A DNA stretch of 64,000 nt from Eriocheir sinensis (lineage: Eukaryota > Arthropoda > Malacostraca > Decapoda > Varunidae), in the NCBI RefSeq assembly GCF_024679095.1, contig NW_026111761.1:97001-161000 (forward strand), read 5' to 3'. The position numbers were made by a program, and so were the translations under genes. Below the pieces are notes generated by a model, which searched no databases, was not told the origin of the DNA, and worked only from the letters and a program-made list of their open reading frames with translations. Below, one piece after another: positions 13,170-25,997 of the stretch (within the stretch, counting starts at the first letter, position 1; each line of letters starts with the position of its first letter).

Positions 13170-15580
13170 ACAAAGAAAACCAGACCACACAGACCCCATG
13201 GTCCAGACTTGGTGGTCTGTCCTTAAACCTAAGTGATTCTACATTAATCAGATGGCTCCAAAACGTTCCATTTCTACTTTAGTTATTAATAAGTTCAAGG
13301 AAGTGTCGGTCGAGCTTGTTTTTAAAGGAGTCAATCGTGTTACACTGGACCACTGAAGGTGGGAGCATATTCCATTCTCGCACTACAACGTTGGTGAAGA
13401 AAAGTTTGGTGCAGTCTGAATTTACTTGTCTATATTTGAGTTTTATGCCATTGTTCCTCGTTCGCAGAGTGTCATCGATCATAAACAATTTTGTTCTCTC
13501 TACATTCGTGAAACCATTAAGTATTTTAAAACATTCGATCAGTTTTCCTCGGAGGCGACGTTTCTCAAAAGAGAACATGTTAAGAGTGGAAAGCCTTTCT
13601 TCGTAAGATTTGTTGCGCAAGGAAGGGATAATTTTTGTTGCTCGACGCTGAACACCTTCTAATTTAGCAATGTCCTTTGCATGGTGGGGAGACCAAAACT
13701 GTACCGCATATTCCAAGTGGGGTCTGACTAAACTATTGTAGAGCGGAGGTATTACATCTTTATTCTTGAATAAAAAGTTTCTTTTCATGAAGCCCAACAT
13801 TCTGTTCGCTTTATTTGCTGCGTCAATACACTGATGTGAGAATTTGAGGTTTGACGCGATTTTGCCCCCCAGGTCCTTAACGCATTGAACGCTTGTGAGT
13901 TTAACGCCGCCCATCTCGTAATCGAACTTCTTATTTCTTGTTCCAGCTTGAAGGACTTGGCACTTGTCTACATTAACGGGCATCTCCCATCTATCCGACC
14001 AAGCTGAAATTTTGTGCAAATCCTCTTGGAGGCTTTGCCTGTCTTCGTCAGTGAGAACCGAGTTACCAATCTTTGTGTCGTCTACAAATTTACTAATGCG
14101 ATTATTGAGTCCAACATCCACATCGTTGATGTAAATAATGAAGAGCACTGGGCCAAGATACCGAGCCCTGAGGGACGCCGCTAGTGACCGGCGCCCACTC
14201 TTGAGTTAAATCCATCGATCACCACTCTTTTTTGTCTGTTGCTCAATCAATTCGCGATCCATTGGTTTACTTGACCGTCAATACCTATTTGCTTTAATTT
14301 ATAAAGTAATTTATGATGTGGGACTTTATCAAACGCTTTCTGGAAATCAAGATAGACTACGTCCACTGATATGGTTACGTCATAAACTGAGAAGAGATCG
14401 TTATAAAAGGTCAATAGGTTTGATAGGCAGGAACTTTTGTTACGGAAGCCATGTTGTGAATCCCCAATTAATGAGTGCCTTTCAAGGTAACTCACAATTT
14501 TGTCTCTAATTATGCTCTCAAGTAGCTTACCTACAACTGAAGTTAGACTAATGGGTCTGTAATTACCTGGTATTTTTTGGTCTCCTTTCTTAAAAATCGG
14601 TGTCACTTTAGCCTTTTTCCAATCCGAAGGGACGATGCCTTGTCGCAAGGACATATTGAATACGGTTGTGAGGGAGGAGACTATTTTGCTCTTTGTTTCT
14701 TTAAGCGGTATAGGATATACTTTATCGGGTCCGGGACTTTTATTTGTTTTAAGTGATTGGAGAGCTTTAAGGACTTCATCGGTTGTTATTTCAAAACTAG
14801 GCAATGCATGCTCGAGATTTACATTAATACTGGTGTTGGTGGTAGTGGGAGGAAGATTGTTAGTATTAAACACCGAGGAAAAGTAACTGTTTAAGAGGTT
14901 TGCAATGTGTTGGCTGTCAGTCACTAGTGCACCGTCGCTGTTTGTTAAAGGTCCAATTCCACTTCTGATCGCCTTTCTGTTGTTTATGTAACTGAAGAAG
15001 GATTTTGGATTATTTTTACAGTTGGCTGCAATATTTTCTTCATATCTACGCTGTACCTGACATACTAATATTTTTACTCGTCGCCTGGCATCGTTATAAA
15101 GTCTAATGTTTTCGGGCGTGCTTTGTTCTTTCTTTAACCTGTAAGACAATTTTCTCTCCTTGACTGAGTGTTTAATTTCGCTATTAAACCAAGGTGGGCT
15201 TTTATTAGTGTTATTTCGCTTCTCGCACAAGGGGACGAATGTGTTCTGCTGAGTGAGTAAGTGATTTTTAAGGCTTAGCCAGGCTTCCTCTACGTTGCCG
15301 TCATCTGATAGTTGTATTTCTGTTAGTTTTTGTCGGATTTCTACGAAGTTAGCTCTTTTGAAATTGGGCACCTTTGCTTTATTTTCCGTCACTGATGTTT
15401 GAGCTCTAATGTCGACGCGGACTAATTTATGATCGCAAGAACCGAGGTGTTCTCCTACCGTGACATTACTGACCAGGTCATCTTGGGTAGTTATAACAAA
15501 GTCGAGTATGTTTTTTTGTCGAGTTGGTTCAGAAACCATTTGGCTTACATAATTTTCTTCTAAAAATTCGATCATTCTAT
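13168..15580 (-). pseudogene. CR1/L2-like LINE, copy B: reverse transcriptase part
   Basis: Two long frames (15575-14247 and 14148-13279) cover the late endonuclease domain, the reverse transcriptase and the C-terminal tail (WNMLPPSVVQCNTIDSFKN). A frame break lies near 14150-14250. The catalytic box reads FVDD where copy A has FADD. The tail, 3'UTR and adjacent (CT)n match copy A. Upstream the copy continues at 16058-16696 and again at 24238-24290, interrupted by a MITE and by a Harbinger transposon. It therefore extends into the esterase-type ORF1, further 5' than copy A. Confidence 0.92.
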
Positions 15581-16057
15581 AGACCTCTTCTATTTACAAG
15601 AATCCGTTTTAGATCACTGATCTGGCCAGAGAACCCGTGTTCTATTTACCACCGAGATCTGGATTCTCGTGATCTGGTGGATCCGGATCCTGATCTGCCT
15701 GATCCAGACCCCGAGGTAGGTTGTAGCTAAGACCAAGACCAACGGGACTCTCCAACGGGTCACTAGTACAGCAAGAGCAAGAGTCCACAGTCCAGCCAAG
15801 GATTGCCGGTAGAACGTCCTCGTCACTGTCTTGGGTTCTTCTATCTTTCCTCCGGTCAAAGAAAGCTTGAAATAGTTGCGGCATGCACGGACCCTGCCCT
15901 ACCATTGTATGTGTGTGTGTGTGTGCGTGTGCGCGCACGCTTTGTTTTGATCTGTCGCTCTTCCAGAGGCGTTCTATTTACCCAGAGCGAATCCAGATCA
16001 GATTCAGATCCGGGCCAATGATCCAGAGCTGATCAGTGTTCTAAATAGAAGAGGTCT
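15581..16057. mobile_element. 477-bp MITE inserted in LINE copy B, TAT duplication
   Basis: The ends are inverted: AGACCTCTTCTATTTA at the left, its complement TAAATAGAAGAGGTCT at the right. TAT flanks both sides (15578-15580 and 16058-16060). Removing the insert and one TAT restores the LINE frame (PHRMIEFLEE). The interior repeats GATC-type words (GATCTGG, GGATCC, GATCAGG) and includes a short GT run. It has no coding capacity. Class is uncertain; a 3-bp duplication would fit a PIF/Harbinger relative. Confidence 0.8.
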
Positions 16058-16696
16058 TATGTGGCTCGCCTTCTGTACCTGACAGTGTCGCCCAGTCGAT
16101 ATGGGGGAGGTTAAAGTCTCCTAATATCAGTGAGTCGTTGTTATTGACTCCCTTAAAACACTGTAAATTTCAAGATCGTCATCGAGTGATTGCCCTGGAT
16201 GTCTGTAGGTGACAGATATATTTAAATTGACTTTTGCAATGTTTACTCGCACGCACAAATGTTCAACGTTACTGTCTCTTGGTGTTTTGTCAGTGGGTTG
16301 CAAATAGCTTTTGACAAAAAGGGCGACGCCACCGGCTCTACGGTATACACGATCTTTGTTGAAGAGTCTGTAGCCATCTATGTTGTATTCGGGACTTTAA
16401 TCAATATATGTGGTGTCGATAAATGTTTCGGTTATAGCAATTATGTCAATATTTTCTGTTAGAGCAAGACATCTCAGCTAATCAAACTTGTTTTTTATGC
16501 TACGCGCATTGAAACTAAGGATTTTTAAGTTATCTAGAGGCTTGTTAATAGAGGTGGTGGTACTTGCGGAATCACGGTTACGAGTTTGTTGCGATGCATG
16601 GCGTCTATTTACACGGGCGGGGTGGAGGGGCGTGGCTGAGAGTCGTTTTTTGATCGGGTGTCACGTACTGCGTCGTTTAGGAGCCTTCCGAATCTG
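16058..16696 (-). pseudogene. LINE copy B: endonuclease N-terminal part
   Basis: The minus strand reads LSFNARSIKNKFD, then IIAITETFID (catalytic Glu of the APE-type fold) and LILGDFNLPHIDW (the GDFN motif). A stop after KNKFD and several frame breaks show decay. It joins 13168-15580 across the MITE and 24238-24290 across the Harbinger. Confidence 0.85.
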
Positions 16697-17437
16697 GGCC
16701 CGTATTCTACATAGTGCTTATGGTCGACCATAACTAACCGTCATAGCTAACAGAATTTATGACCGTCAGTAGAATGACCGTCAGAAGTCTTCTTCTTCTT
16801 CTTCTTGTCGTCGGCCATAGCGCAGTAAATCAACAACACCGTGAGCCGCTAGAACGCACGGCTCACAATTTGTTAACTTTAAATTTATGGAATATAATAT
16901 ATTATTGACATCATTTTCTTTGATTTACATTATTTTGACCTCATATTACGACTTTTGGGGAAGTTAGAAATGGTAAAATAGAAATTCGTTATGAGAAAAT
17001 GCGCTGAAACGTATTCCCGTTGAAAAGTGTGTAAACAAATGTACCGCCCTCTCAGCTGTTCGGCAGTGTTTACTCACGGCATGGATCCTCAACCTAAACG
17101 TCAAAGGAAGGCTAACTGGGGAGACGACGAGTCTCTCCAGCTGGCTATGTTATACAGGGACGAAGTCCACGTTTTGAAGAGGAACTTCAAGACGGTTGGT
17201 GTTTCCAACCAAAAGAAACACGATGTCTGGACGAAGATTACGGCCGACCTGAATGGACAGTTCCACCATGAGGACGGCCGTAGAGGTAAAGAAGCGATGG
17301 TTCATCATCACTTCTAAGTCAAGGATGAAGCTGAAGAACTTTCGAGATCATCGGAATGGAACTGGTAAGTAAGTTTTCATATATTAGCTTTAACTGATAA
17401 ACACCCATTACACATTTTTTGTCTCATTCTGAGCACT

Positions 17438-17557
<120 letters not shown>

Positions 17558-17565
17558 TAAATATT

Positions 17566-18225
17566 CATTTTAGTACCATGCCAGTATGTATGGGTAGGAC
17601 ACAAAGTAATGGGTTTAAACTGGATAAATTCAGACTCAACAGGGACATAGGCAAAAATTGGTTTACCAACAAGGCTGTGGATGAGTGGAATAGGCTTAGC
17701 AGTCATGTGGTGAGTGCCAATACAATTGTCACATTCAAAAATAGATTAGATAAATTCATGGACAGCGATACTAGGTGGGGTTAGATACACGGGAGCTTAG
17801 GGTCAAAGGAGCTGCCTTGTTTAGGCCTACCGGCCTCTTGCAGACTCCAACGTTCTTATGTTCATTACCTACCTTATGAAACATCACTAGCTCTTCATAA
17901 ATCTTTTCTTCAAATGTTCAACAATCATGGAAATGCTTTCAAAATCCAATTCAAGGACTATTTATTACTATTTATTATTGAAAATAGGGGATAATATTGA
18001 CGGAAGAGTAGCATCCTTTAGCGGTGGCCGCGGCGACGGTGCAGCTGCAAAATATCTCGCAGAGGGTTTAGGGTGGGAGAGCATATTTAAACTTCTACAA
18101 CCGAACTTTACGACCTGCTAACGGGGGGGGCATCACCCCCCTCGACGCCCCCTTCTAACTTCTAACCAGAGCTAGTGATGTTTCATTTGGTAGGTAATGA
18201 ATTACTGGCACGGTACTAAAATGAG
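17566..18225. mobile_element. Foldback/MITE split by a LINE fragment
   Basis: The right arm (about 18165-18225) is one continuous inverted copy of two left segments: ATTTTAGTACCATGCCAGTA at about 17570-17589 and TTCATTACCTACC...ACATCACTAGCTC at 17859-17892. The left segments are separated by a 270-bp LINE end, so the LINE inserted into the left arm later. A GGGGGGGCATCACCCCCCTC hairpin sits near 18123-18145. The element lies between TA tracts, hiding any target duplication. Confidence 0.75.
17588..17858 (+). pseudogene. CR1-like LINE 3' end inside the foldback element
   Basis: It encodes only the final codons of a reverse transcriptase (NWFTNKAVDEWNRLSSHVV, FKNRLDKFMDSD, stop at 17782-17784). 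A 3'UTR follows with the hairpin AGGCCTACCGGCCT and the terminal word TTCTTATGTTC. It is 5'-truncated and belongs to a subfamily distinct from copies A-D. Confidence 0.85.
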
Positions 18226-18228
18226 TCT

Positions 18229-19145
<917 letters not shown>

Positions 19146-19463
19146 AACATGGATATTTATAGAAGTATGTTGCAATACCCATACTTGTTGCCATCAACAG
19201 ACAACTGCTTGATGGAAATCAATCACATTGAAATAGTTTTGTATTGAAAGAAACAGGATGCTATTTGCCATAAATTTTCGTTTAGTTGATATATATGGGT
19301 AAATCAGTTTAAGTTTGTAATGAATATTATGTAGAGTCCATTCTTACCCTTATTACTCGTACTTTCTTTCATCAGAGATGCCTGTAAGATAAAGTATGAA
19401 AGAGGAAGAAATGCTCCTTTCTGACACACACAACCTTGAATAGTGGTGGGGTTGCAGCAGCTA

Positions 19464-19690
19464 TTTTTTTTTTATATAATTTTGTTTTACAACAAAGAGT
19501 TGGCTCAAGGGCAACAAAAAGTGTAGAAAAAAAGCCCACTAATTGCCACTCTCACAACAGAAGATACTATAGATTAGCCAAAAGAGAGGTCAATTCCGGG
19601 TGGAGAGGTGTCTTGATACACTCGTTGAGAGAGGTCAAGTTACAGGCAGGAGACAAAAACAAGTTTTATAACATCTCAGTAAAGTACCTG
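19464..19690 (-). mobile_element. Jockey-like LINE 3' fragment
   Basis: Plus-strand CTCAAGGGCAACAAAAAG, GAGAGGTCAATTCCGGGTGG and GAGGTGTCTTGATAC match in order the 3' ends of the Jockey-like copies F, G and H, and most closely the fragment at 53806-54065. A T-run at its left is the reversed poly(A) tail. Lies in intron 1 of the Myb-like gene. Confidence 0.8.
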
Positions 19691-20231
19691 TCATAATCCA
19701 CTTTAGCATTACATTCTGAGAAGACACTAATGTAATGCTTTAGTAGAAGGGGAAAAAAACAAAAAATACATGAATTTTTATTTTTTCCCAGGTGGCGGCC
19801 CTCCACCCCCTCCCCTTGACCCCATTGATGAACTTGTCGGGGACGTTTTGGGGCAAGACAGCAAGGTCATCACGGGATTTGAGGAGATTGATGACCTTGG
19901 ACATCAAAGGACTGTCGACATGTATGTATCTATTTGTTTAATTTGTGAAGTACACTCTTTAGTTCTATTCTTCTCATTTTTAAATATAGTCAGTTCTGCT
20001 TAGCAAAAGTAATAAAAGCCTGTCATTTGCTTCAACCAGTATGTTACAAAACACTAGAAACATAACTCATCACTTGGAAAGAACATATGAGAGATATATC
20101 TTTACTGTTGGAATAGATTGTTTAATTAAAGGCTTTAGTTCAAGTTAACTATACCTGCAGGTAACGTCAAAGCTACAGCAACTTCTGTCAATTGATGCAA
20201 TCCTACCTTGGTTCATAGTACTTCTCAATTA

Positions 20232-20556
20232 AGGTGTATTCAATGAGTTCTTGGCCTACCTCAGAATGAGGAAAAATAGAGCAAAGGTTCACTCCACTTA
20301 CTTTTTTTATGTTTTAACGTAACCGCCTTTGAGTGTGATGCACTTCTCCAATCTCGTCTTCAATTTTGAAATTCCGTCCCTGAAGAATGGTGGGTGAATA
20401 ACTTATGAAAAGTCACCTTGTAACTCAATAGAAAATGCTGAAAGGATGCCAGCCCATGCATTACTTGTTGGAACCTATACCAACATGTTACAGCATTGGC
20501 GGGCTCCTGTCTCCACTCCTTCTTTGTTAGGCCGAGAACTCATTGAATCCTCCTCT
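20232..20556 (-). mobile_element. Internally deleted mariner element
   Basis: Inverted ends share ATTCAATGAGTTCT and GGCC and are bordered by TA. On the minus strand 20387-20307 reads FFRDGISKLKTRLEKC...GGYVKT followed by TAA, the characteristic C-terminus of mariner transposases. The rest of the gene is missing, so it is a 325-bp non-autonomous remnant in intron 2 of the Myb-like gene. Confidence 0.8.
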
Positions 20557-21212
20557 TAATATCAATCCCCTCAAAGATATGCAACTCTTCTAGACCTTAT
20601 TGATTGTCGTTAATTTAGTATGAGTATGCCTTCCATTTCCATAACACTATGCCATATTTACTCCCTAGTATATGAAAGGAAAAAGATACCCTATGGCAGA
20701 TCTGCATTAGTTTATAACTGCTCATTTGTACACCCATTTCATGACTTTATACATTACTTGCAGTGAAGACGCAGCAGAGCCAGCGAGCCAGCTCATTGTA
20801 GGTCAGGGAGGTGCTGAGGCACCAACAGTAATAATTGTGCCTGAGCCCACCCTGCAGCCACAGACTGAGGGGGGTGCCTGGGGGAAGGTGCCAGCTGAGG
20901 ATGATGCAGCAGCTGCTCAAGCAAAGGTGGCAGCTGCTGAGGAGGAGGCTGTAGCTTCAAGAGCTACAGCAGCAGCTGCACAGGCTGGGGAGGAGGCTGC
21001 ACGGGCCATGAAGGCAGCAGCAGAGGAGGTGGCGGCTTGTGCTCGGACCTTCACAGGAGCTGCAAGGGCGCAGGAGGCAGCTGCAAGGGCGCAGGAGGCA
21101 GCTGAAAGGGCACGGGAGGCAGCTGCCAAAGAAAAAGCGGAAGCCATGCGTCTTAAACAAATTTTGATCAAGTTACAAATTGAAAAGGAAAGGAAAAACA
21201 AATAATATACCT

Positions 21213-21218
21213 AATAAA
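21213..21218 (+). terminator. Polyadenylation signal of the Myb-like gene
   Basis: AATAAA begins 8 bases after the stop codon. Confidence 0.6.
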
Positions 21219-21662
21219 AGTAGAAAAGGATGCACATAGTTCTATGATTGTGAAACCTTAGTTGTACTAATTTAATTATGCTTATGCAGGAATGATACAG
21301 TGTACAAATGCACTGGAAAAAGAGATTAAAATGAATATGTAAAAAAAATGCAAAAAGAACACTAATGGAGAATAAAAAGGCAATGTGTAAAGAGCTAGGA
21401 AGGAAGGTGAGAAATGACTTTCAGAATAATAGGGAGATGTTCTTGAAGGAAGTGAAGGGAGCTTGAGAAAAGAATGAAAAGGTGTGTATGAACTATGAAT
21501 GTAAAGGGTGTGAATAGGAATGTAATTGTAAGTGTGGAAGGTATAAGGAGATTGAAGGAGTACTATGAGTGTTTTTAGAGTATTGACAACAAAGAGGGGA
21601 ATGTTAATTTGCAAATGTTTACAAAAGGAATATGGGTTATAATTGATTGATAGATTGATTAC

Positions 21663-21668
21663 TTTATT
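21663..21668 (-). terminator. Polyadenylation signal of the Harbinger transposase gene
   Basis: AATAAA on the minus strand about 200 bases after the last coding exon, in the short interval between the convergent genes. Confidence 0.5.
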
Positions 21669-21867
21669 AATGCAAGTGGAACAGTACCTTGGCATGTACT
21701 TGTCCAGTCGTGCTGAGGAACGGGTTTCAGTCTTCATTGCTAGAACGAAAAACAAATTAACTAGTAGGTAGTTTCATAATAATAATGATACAGAATAATG
21801 CAGATTCTTAAGAAATGAGTGTTTCCCAGATTCAATTCGAAAAACATATATATATAAAATATCCAAC

Positions 21868-24041
21868 TTACTGGAAATGCAAGTTGCAGAATTCATCTCG
21901 ATACAGGCGACCTTCATTCCGCTGACCAGCTGGAAGTGGCACAACTTGCACACCTTCAGGTTGTGCCATGGCAAGATCCACTTCTTCAGCGTTAGGTTGA
22001 GCCGCATCGAGAGGAATGGGAATATTCCTGTCCTTGCAGATGTTGTGGAGCATGCCGCATACATGTATCAGCTTGCACACCTTCACCGGGGGAGTTACTC
22101 GGACCTCGCTGTGTAGGACATGAAAGCGGCGCTTGAGCTGTCCTATTCCTCGTTCCACAACACTCCGTGTCCGTTTGTGGGCCCTAAAAGAAAATACAAA
22201 TGATAATGGCAGTCAATATTAAGTACTTATGTTCCATTAACTATGGGTAAATTCACTACTTGCCATACCTAGCTTGACTAAATTTGACTTTGCTTGACTA
22301 AATTTGACTGTCCTTGACAATTTTTTTTCAGTTTAACCCGGTAGCAGCGGGGACCATGTTTCTTAACCCGAGAACGTCGACAGATCCTTTTTAGGGCTTT
22401 GACGAGTCGTGGCTGTGGTTATGAGAGGAGTACTCTAATATACATTCCATGCTCTTTTTTTAGTCTCAAAATGCAGAGTAATTTTGTCATTTCTCGGGCA
22501 CTTCTCGGCTTTCCCATAGCCGAAGCCCACGGGTTAATGGTCCCTCCAGGCGAGAAAAATGAGAAAAAATCACCCCTCACACAAACCATTTCATAATATA
22601 TATCAAAGCATTTGTGATCAGATTATGTATCATCTATTTTGAGGGGTTTATATCATGGCACAAATTTGGTCTGTCGCTGGTACACGGTAAAGCCACAAAT
22701 TTGGCCCGTCGCTGTTACTGGGTTAATTACATTTTTTAAATTGAAATCTATTTTTTAAAATTTGAGTCAACTTTTGCAATTTGAAAGTCAAGTGTTTTAA
22801 TTTAAAAGTCAACTTTTTAAATTTGAAGGTCAACTTTTTTACTAGGAAAATCAACTCTTTAAAATTCTGACAATTTTTTTTCATTTAAAGATCTTTTTCT
22901 TTAAATTTGAAGGTGCAAAGGTGTATTATTTTCTTTAAATCTGATGTACTTATTATTAACATCATTAATTATTATTTAAGCTGATATAATATGTGTATTT
23001 TTTGTTGCCAGTTAATCTAGGTTAGGTTGAGTTTTTTCCTGATTTATTTGCTATTTTCATTTTTTATTATTATTCTAAAATGAACCTAAATAATTAAGTT
23101 TTTTTCGATCAGTCGAAACTTAGCCTAACCTATTATCCGAACTCTCTATATAATAGGTAAATGTTGTGATTGGCTCAGTTTGCTAATTGCACCTGGTAGT
23201 GCATGGCATGTCAACTCTACAAAATTTTTAGCGGATCTCACGTTCAACATGTTTATTGTAAGAAACTATACTGATACCCCAAAGAAAAATAAAGACAATC
23301 TACTCACCTACTATAGCGTGACTGAGGTCCAGGCAGAGGTCGCAGGTAAGGTGTCAGGAGCCATGGCTTGCTGGGATAGCCACTGTCTCCCAACAAGTGA
23401 CTACCTGGTGGCACATGCCCTCTCCGGAACAATTCTGCCACTCCACAGCCATTCAAAATACGTGCATCATGCACTGAGCCAGGCCACTTCGCTAGGATAT
23501 CCAGTATTCGATAGTTGGCATCGAATATGACCTGCACATTAATACTGTGATATCCCTTGCGGTTGACAAACACGTCTTCCTCCTCCTTTGGTGCCACAAT
23601 CCTTACGTGTGTCCCATCAACGACACCAATAACCCCGGGAAAATTTGCAATGGTGAGGAAGTCTGCCTTGTTCGCCTCAGTAACGTCTTGGGTGGTGGGG
23701 AAGCTGATGAACTGCTTGAGAATATTGACGTTTGCAAGGGCGTCAATGGTCTGGGTGATGGCTCTGCTGATGCTGGGCTGTGATGGGCCGAGGTCGTCGC
23801 TGCTACACATTTGCATTTTTCCCGTGGCAAGATACCGCAGTGTGATGATCACCTTCATCTCCGGGGTGAGTGGGCTTCTCCTCTTGGTGTCACTTGACAA
23901 GGCTTCCCTCACAAGATCAGTGACGTACAAAATACCTTCCTTGTCAAGTCTGTATCTCCTGATAAGCTCAGCATCGCTGAGCTCGTTCAGTACGTCTCTT
24001 CTTCGAAAAGGCTGGGGAGCGTGTTGACGTGGGGCTGCCAT
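21868..24041 (-). CDS. Harbinger DDE transposase (HARBI1-type), two exons
   Basis: Exons 24041-23308 and 22183-21868 join across a GTGAGT...TTTTAG intron to give 349 codons with no stop or frameshift, matching the usual size of HARBI1-like proteins. Residues 87-95 (SQPSISRAI) look like the helix-turn-helix. The acidic triad is complete: D142 in VVDGTH, D219 in LLGDSGYP and E254 in SVVERG, with 35 residues between the last two (DD35E). The enzyme cuts element ends and joins them at a short target. Start chosen at the ATG after the inverted-repeat region; the open frame continues upstream only through the transposon end into the LINE. The final TAA overlaps a GTAAGT that could instead splice to an exon near 21740. 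Two MITE-scale insertions lie within the intron, not in coding sequence. Confidence 0.92.
22280..22332. repeat. Short TTGACTAAATTTGACT direct repeat
   Basis: GCTTGACTAAATTTGACT occurs twice in tandem just left of the TTAA-flanked MITE, in the transposase intron. Confidence 0.6.
22337..22722. mobile_element. piggyBac-type MITE with TTAA duplication
   Basis: Inverted ends CCCGGTAGCAGCG and its near-complement CGCTGTTACTGGG are flanked by TTAA (22333-22336 and 22723-22726), the piggyBac signature. 386 bp with no transposase. Lies in the transposase intron. Confidence 0.8.
22727..22910. repeat. Diverged ~24-bp tandem repeat
   Basis: Five or so copies of AATTTGAAAGTCAACTTTTT variants. The related TTGAC repeat on the other side of the MITE suggests the MITE landed inside this array. 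Confidence 0.6.
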
Positions 24042-24237
24042 GTTGACGCGCTTCTGACGGTCATAAGCAGAGTTATGACAGGGTGAACCCGACCTTAGCG
24101 TCCCGCGCAATTTTATGGTCGTCCATAAGAGTTTATGGTCGACCATAAGAGTTTCTGACGGAGTTATGTCTGAAATGCGCCATTTTGTTCCGCTATGACC
24201 GTCAGAAGAAGTTATGACGGTATGTAGAATACGGGCC

Positions 24238-24290
24238 CTGGCTTCCCCGATGGGAGACAGGTGTTTTCCGTCCCTGTGGAAGAGTTCACT
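24238..24290 (-). pseudogene. LINE copy B: esterase-end fragment of ORF1
   Basis: The minus strand reads LFHRDGKHLSPIGEA, corresponding to the final DxxH block of the SGNH/GDSL esterase domain, and continues in frame into 16696 if the Harbinger is removed. It breaks off at about 24290 against the next LINE. Confidence 0.75.
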
Positions 24291-25997
24291 TTGTCCGCTC
24301 TCCATCATATTCAATAAATCTTTAACAGCTGGAAAAGTTCCGTCGGATTGGAAACTAGCATATGTCACACCAATTTTCAAAAAGGGGGACAAGTCTCATC
24401 CAGGAAACTATCGACCAATTAGCCTGACATCGATTGCTTGTAAGTTAATTGAGACTATCATTCGCGACAATATGGTGAAATTCTTCGAAGAAAATAATAT
24501 AATAAATAATTCGCAACATGGCTTCCGTAGTAAACGTTCGTGTTTAACTAACTAACTTGATTTTTTTCATTATATTTTTGAGGTGTTCGATGAAAGCAGA
24601 TCAGTAGATATCATATATCTGGATTTTCATAAGGCATTTGATAAGGTCCCCCACCAACGATTGCTCAGCAAACAATTGGCGCACGGTATCTCGGGTAACA
24701 TTCACAATTGGCTTGTGGACTGGCTCTCTGAGCGGAAATAAAGAGTAGTTCTAAACGGTGTTACATCTAACTGGCTCGATGTCAGAAGCGGCGTACCTCA
24801 AGGATCAGTGTTTGGCCCCATGCTCTTCTTAATTTATGTTAATGATATCGATGATGGGTTCACTTGCAAAATATCAAAATTTGCTGATGACACAAAAATT
24901 GCTAGTAAAGTAACTGCGAAACTCGACGAAGAAGCTTTACAATCAGATCTAGATCGACTTGCACGTTGGGCCAATCAATGGCACATGAAATTTAACGTTG
25001 ACAGATGTAAAGTGTTACACATCGGAAAAAATAACAATCGCGTTCGGTACATAATGAATGGCAAACAACTCTCTGCAGTAAGTAAAGAAAAAGATCTTGG
25101 AATCACTATATCAAGCGATTTAAAGCCCGGCCACCATTGTTCAGAGGTAGTTAAAACTCCAAACAAATTGGTTGGCTTCATCGGACGAGTCTTTAATAAT
25201 AAATCGGCAAAAGTAATATTAAAACTGTATAATTCGTTGGTTCGACCCCATCTAGAGTACTGTGTACAGTTTTGGTCTCCCTATTACAGAAAAGACATAG
25301 AAAAGTTGGAACGTGTTCAACGAAGAGTAACAAAGATGATTCCTAGATTGAGAAATTTATCATATGAACAGAGGTTTAAAGAAGTAAATTTATTCAGCCT
25401 ATCAAAACGAAAAATGTGAGGCGATCTAATAGAAGTGTTTAAAGTGTTTAAAGGATTCAGTGCTATTAATGCGGAAGATTACAGTTGATCGATCAAATAG
25501 AACAAGAAGAAATCACAATTTGAAGATAAGTGGTAAAAGATTCTCGTTGCACGAAGCTAAACACTTCTTCAATCGAGCAGTTAATGTTTGGATTTCTCTA
25601 CCCTGTGATGTCGTTGATAGTACAACAGTTACGGCCTTCAAGAATAGATTAGACAAGTATTTTGAATCCAACCGGCAACTAAGATATTACTCATTGTCGT
25701 AATAACGCTAAGCTCTTTCGAATACTGGTGTCCTTGTCCGCTGTTATCGCCCGGTTAGTGGTAGCAGTAATGGTAGTTCTATCCTCTTTCCTACATAATT
25801 TCTATGCAGTTTTTCCATGCTGCATGGTTCTTTTTCCTTTCCTGCCAGCTTTGGCTGGAGGGAGGGGGGGGGTGGGGAGGAGCCTTCGCCTTTGCTGTCC
25901 TTCATCTTCCACCTTTGATTAGTTAGTGTAGCTTGTCACAAACAGCCTCGTAAGGACCAGCAGGTCTGCTATTGTTTGTTCTCCCTTTATGTATCTT
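24290..25997 (+). pseudogene. CR1-like LINE, copy E
   Basis: Reverse-transcriptase motifs in order: FNKSLTAGKVPSDW, FKKGDKSHPGNYRPISLTS, QHGFRSKRSC, YLDFHKAFDKVPH, SGVPQGS, the catalytic FADDTK box, HLEYCVQFWSPYYRKD, and an FNRAVNVWISLP tail ending near 25702. Stops near 24555, 24739 and 25417 and a few frame changes inactivate it. 5'-truncated at the fingers region. The 3'UTR has a CAGCAGGTCTGCT hairpin and ends at TTTGTGTTCCTCC, running directly into (TCC)n. A subfamily different from copies A-D. Confidence 0.9.

Noticed and set aside
21640..21690. TTGATTGATAGATTGATT as a LINE 3' end
   Set aside because: It lies at the AATAAA end of the Harbinger transposase gene and has no LINE coding beside it.
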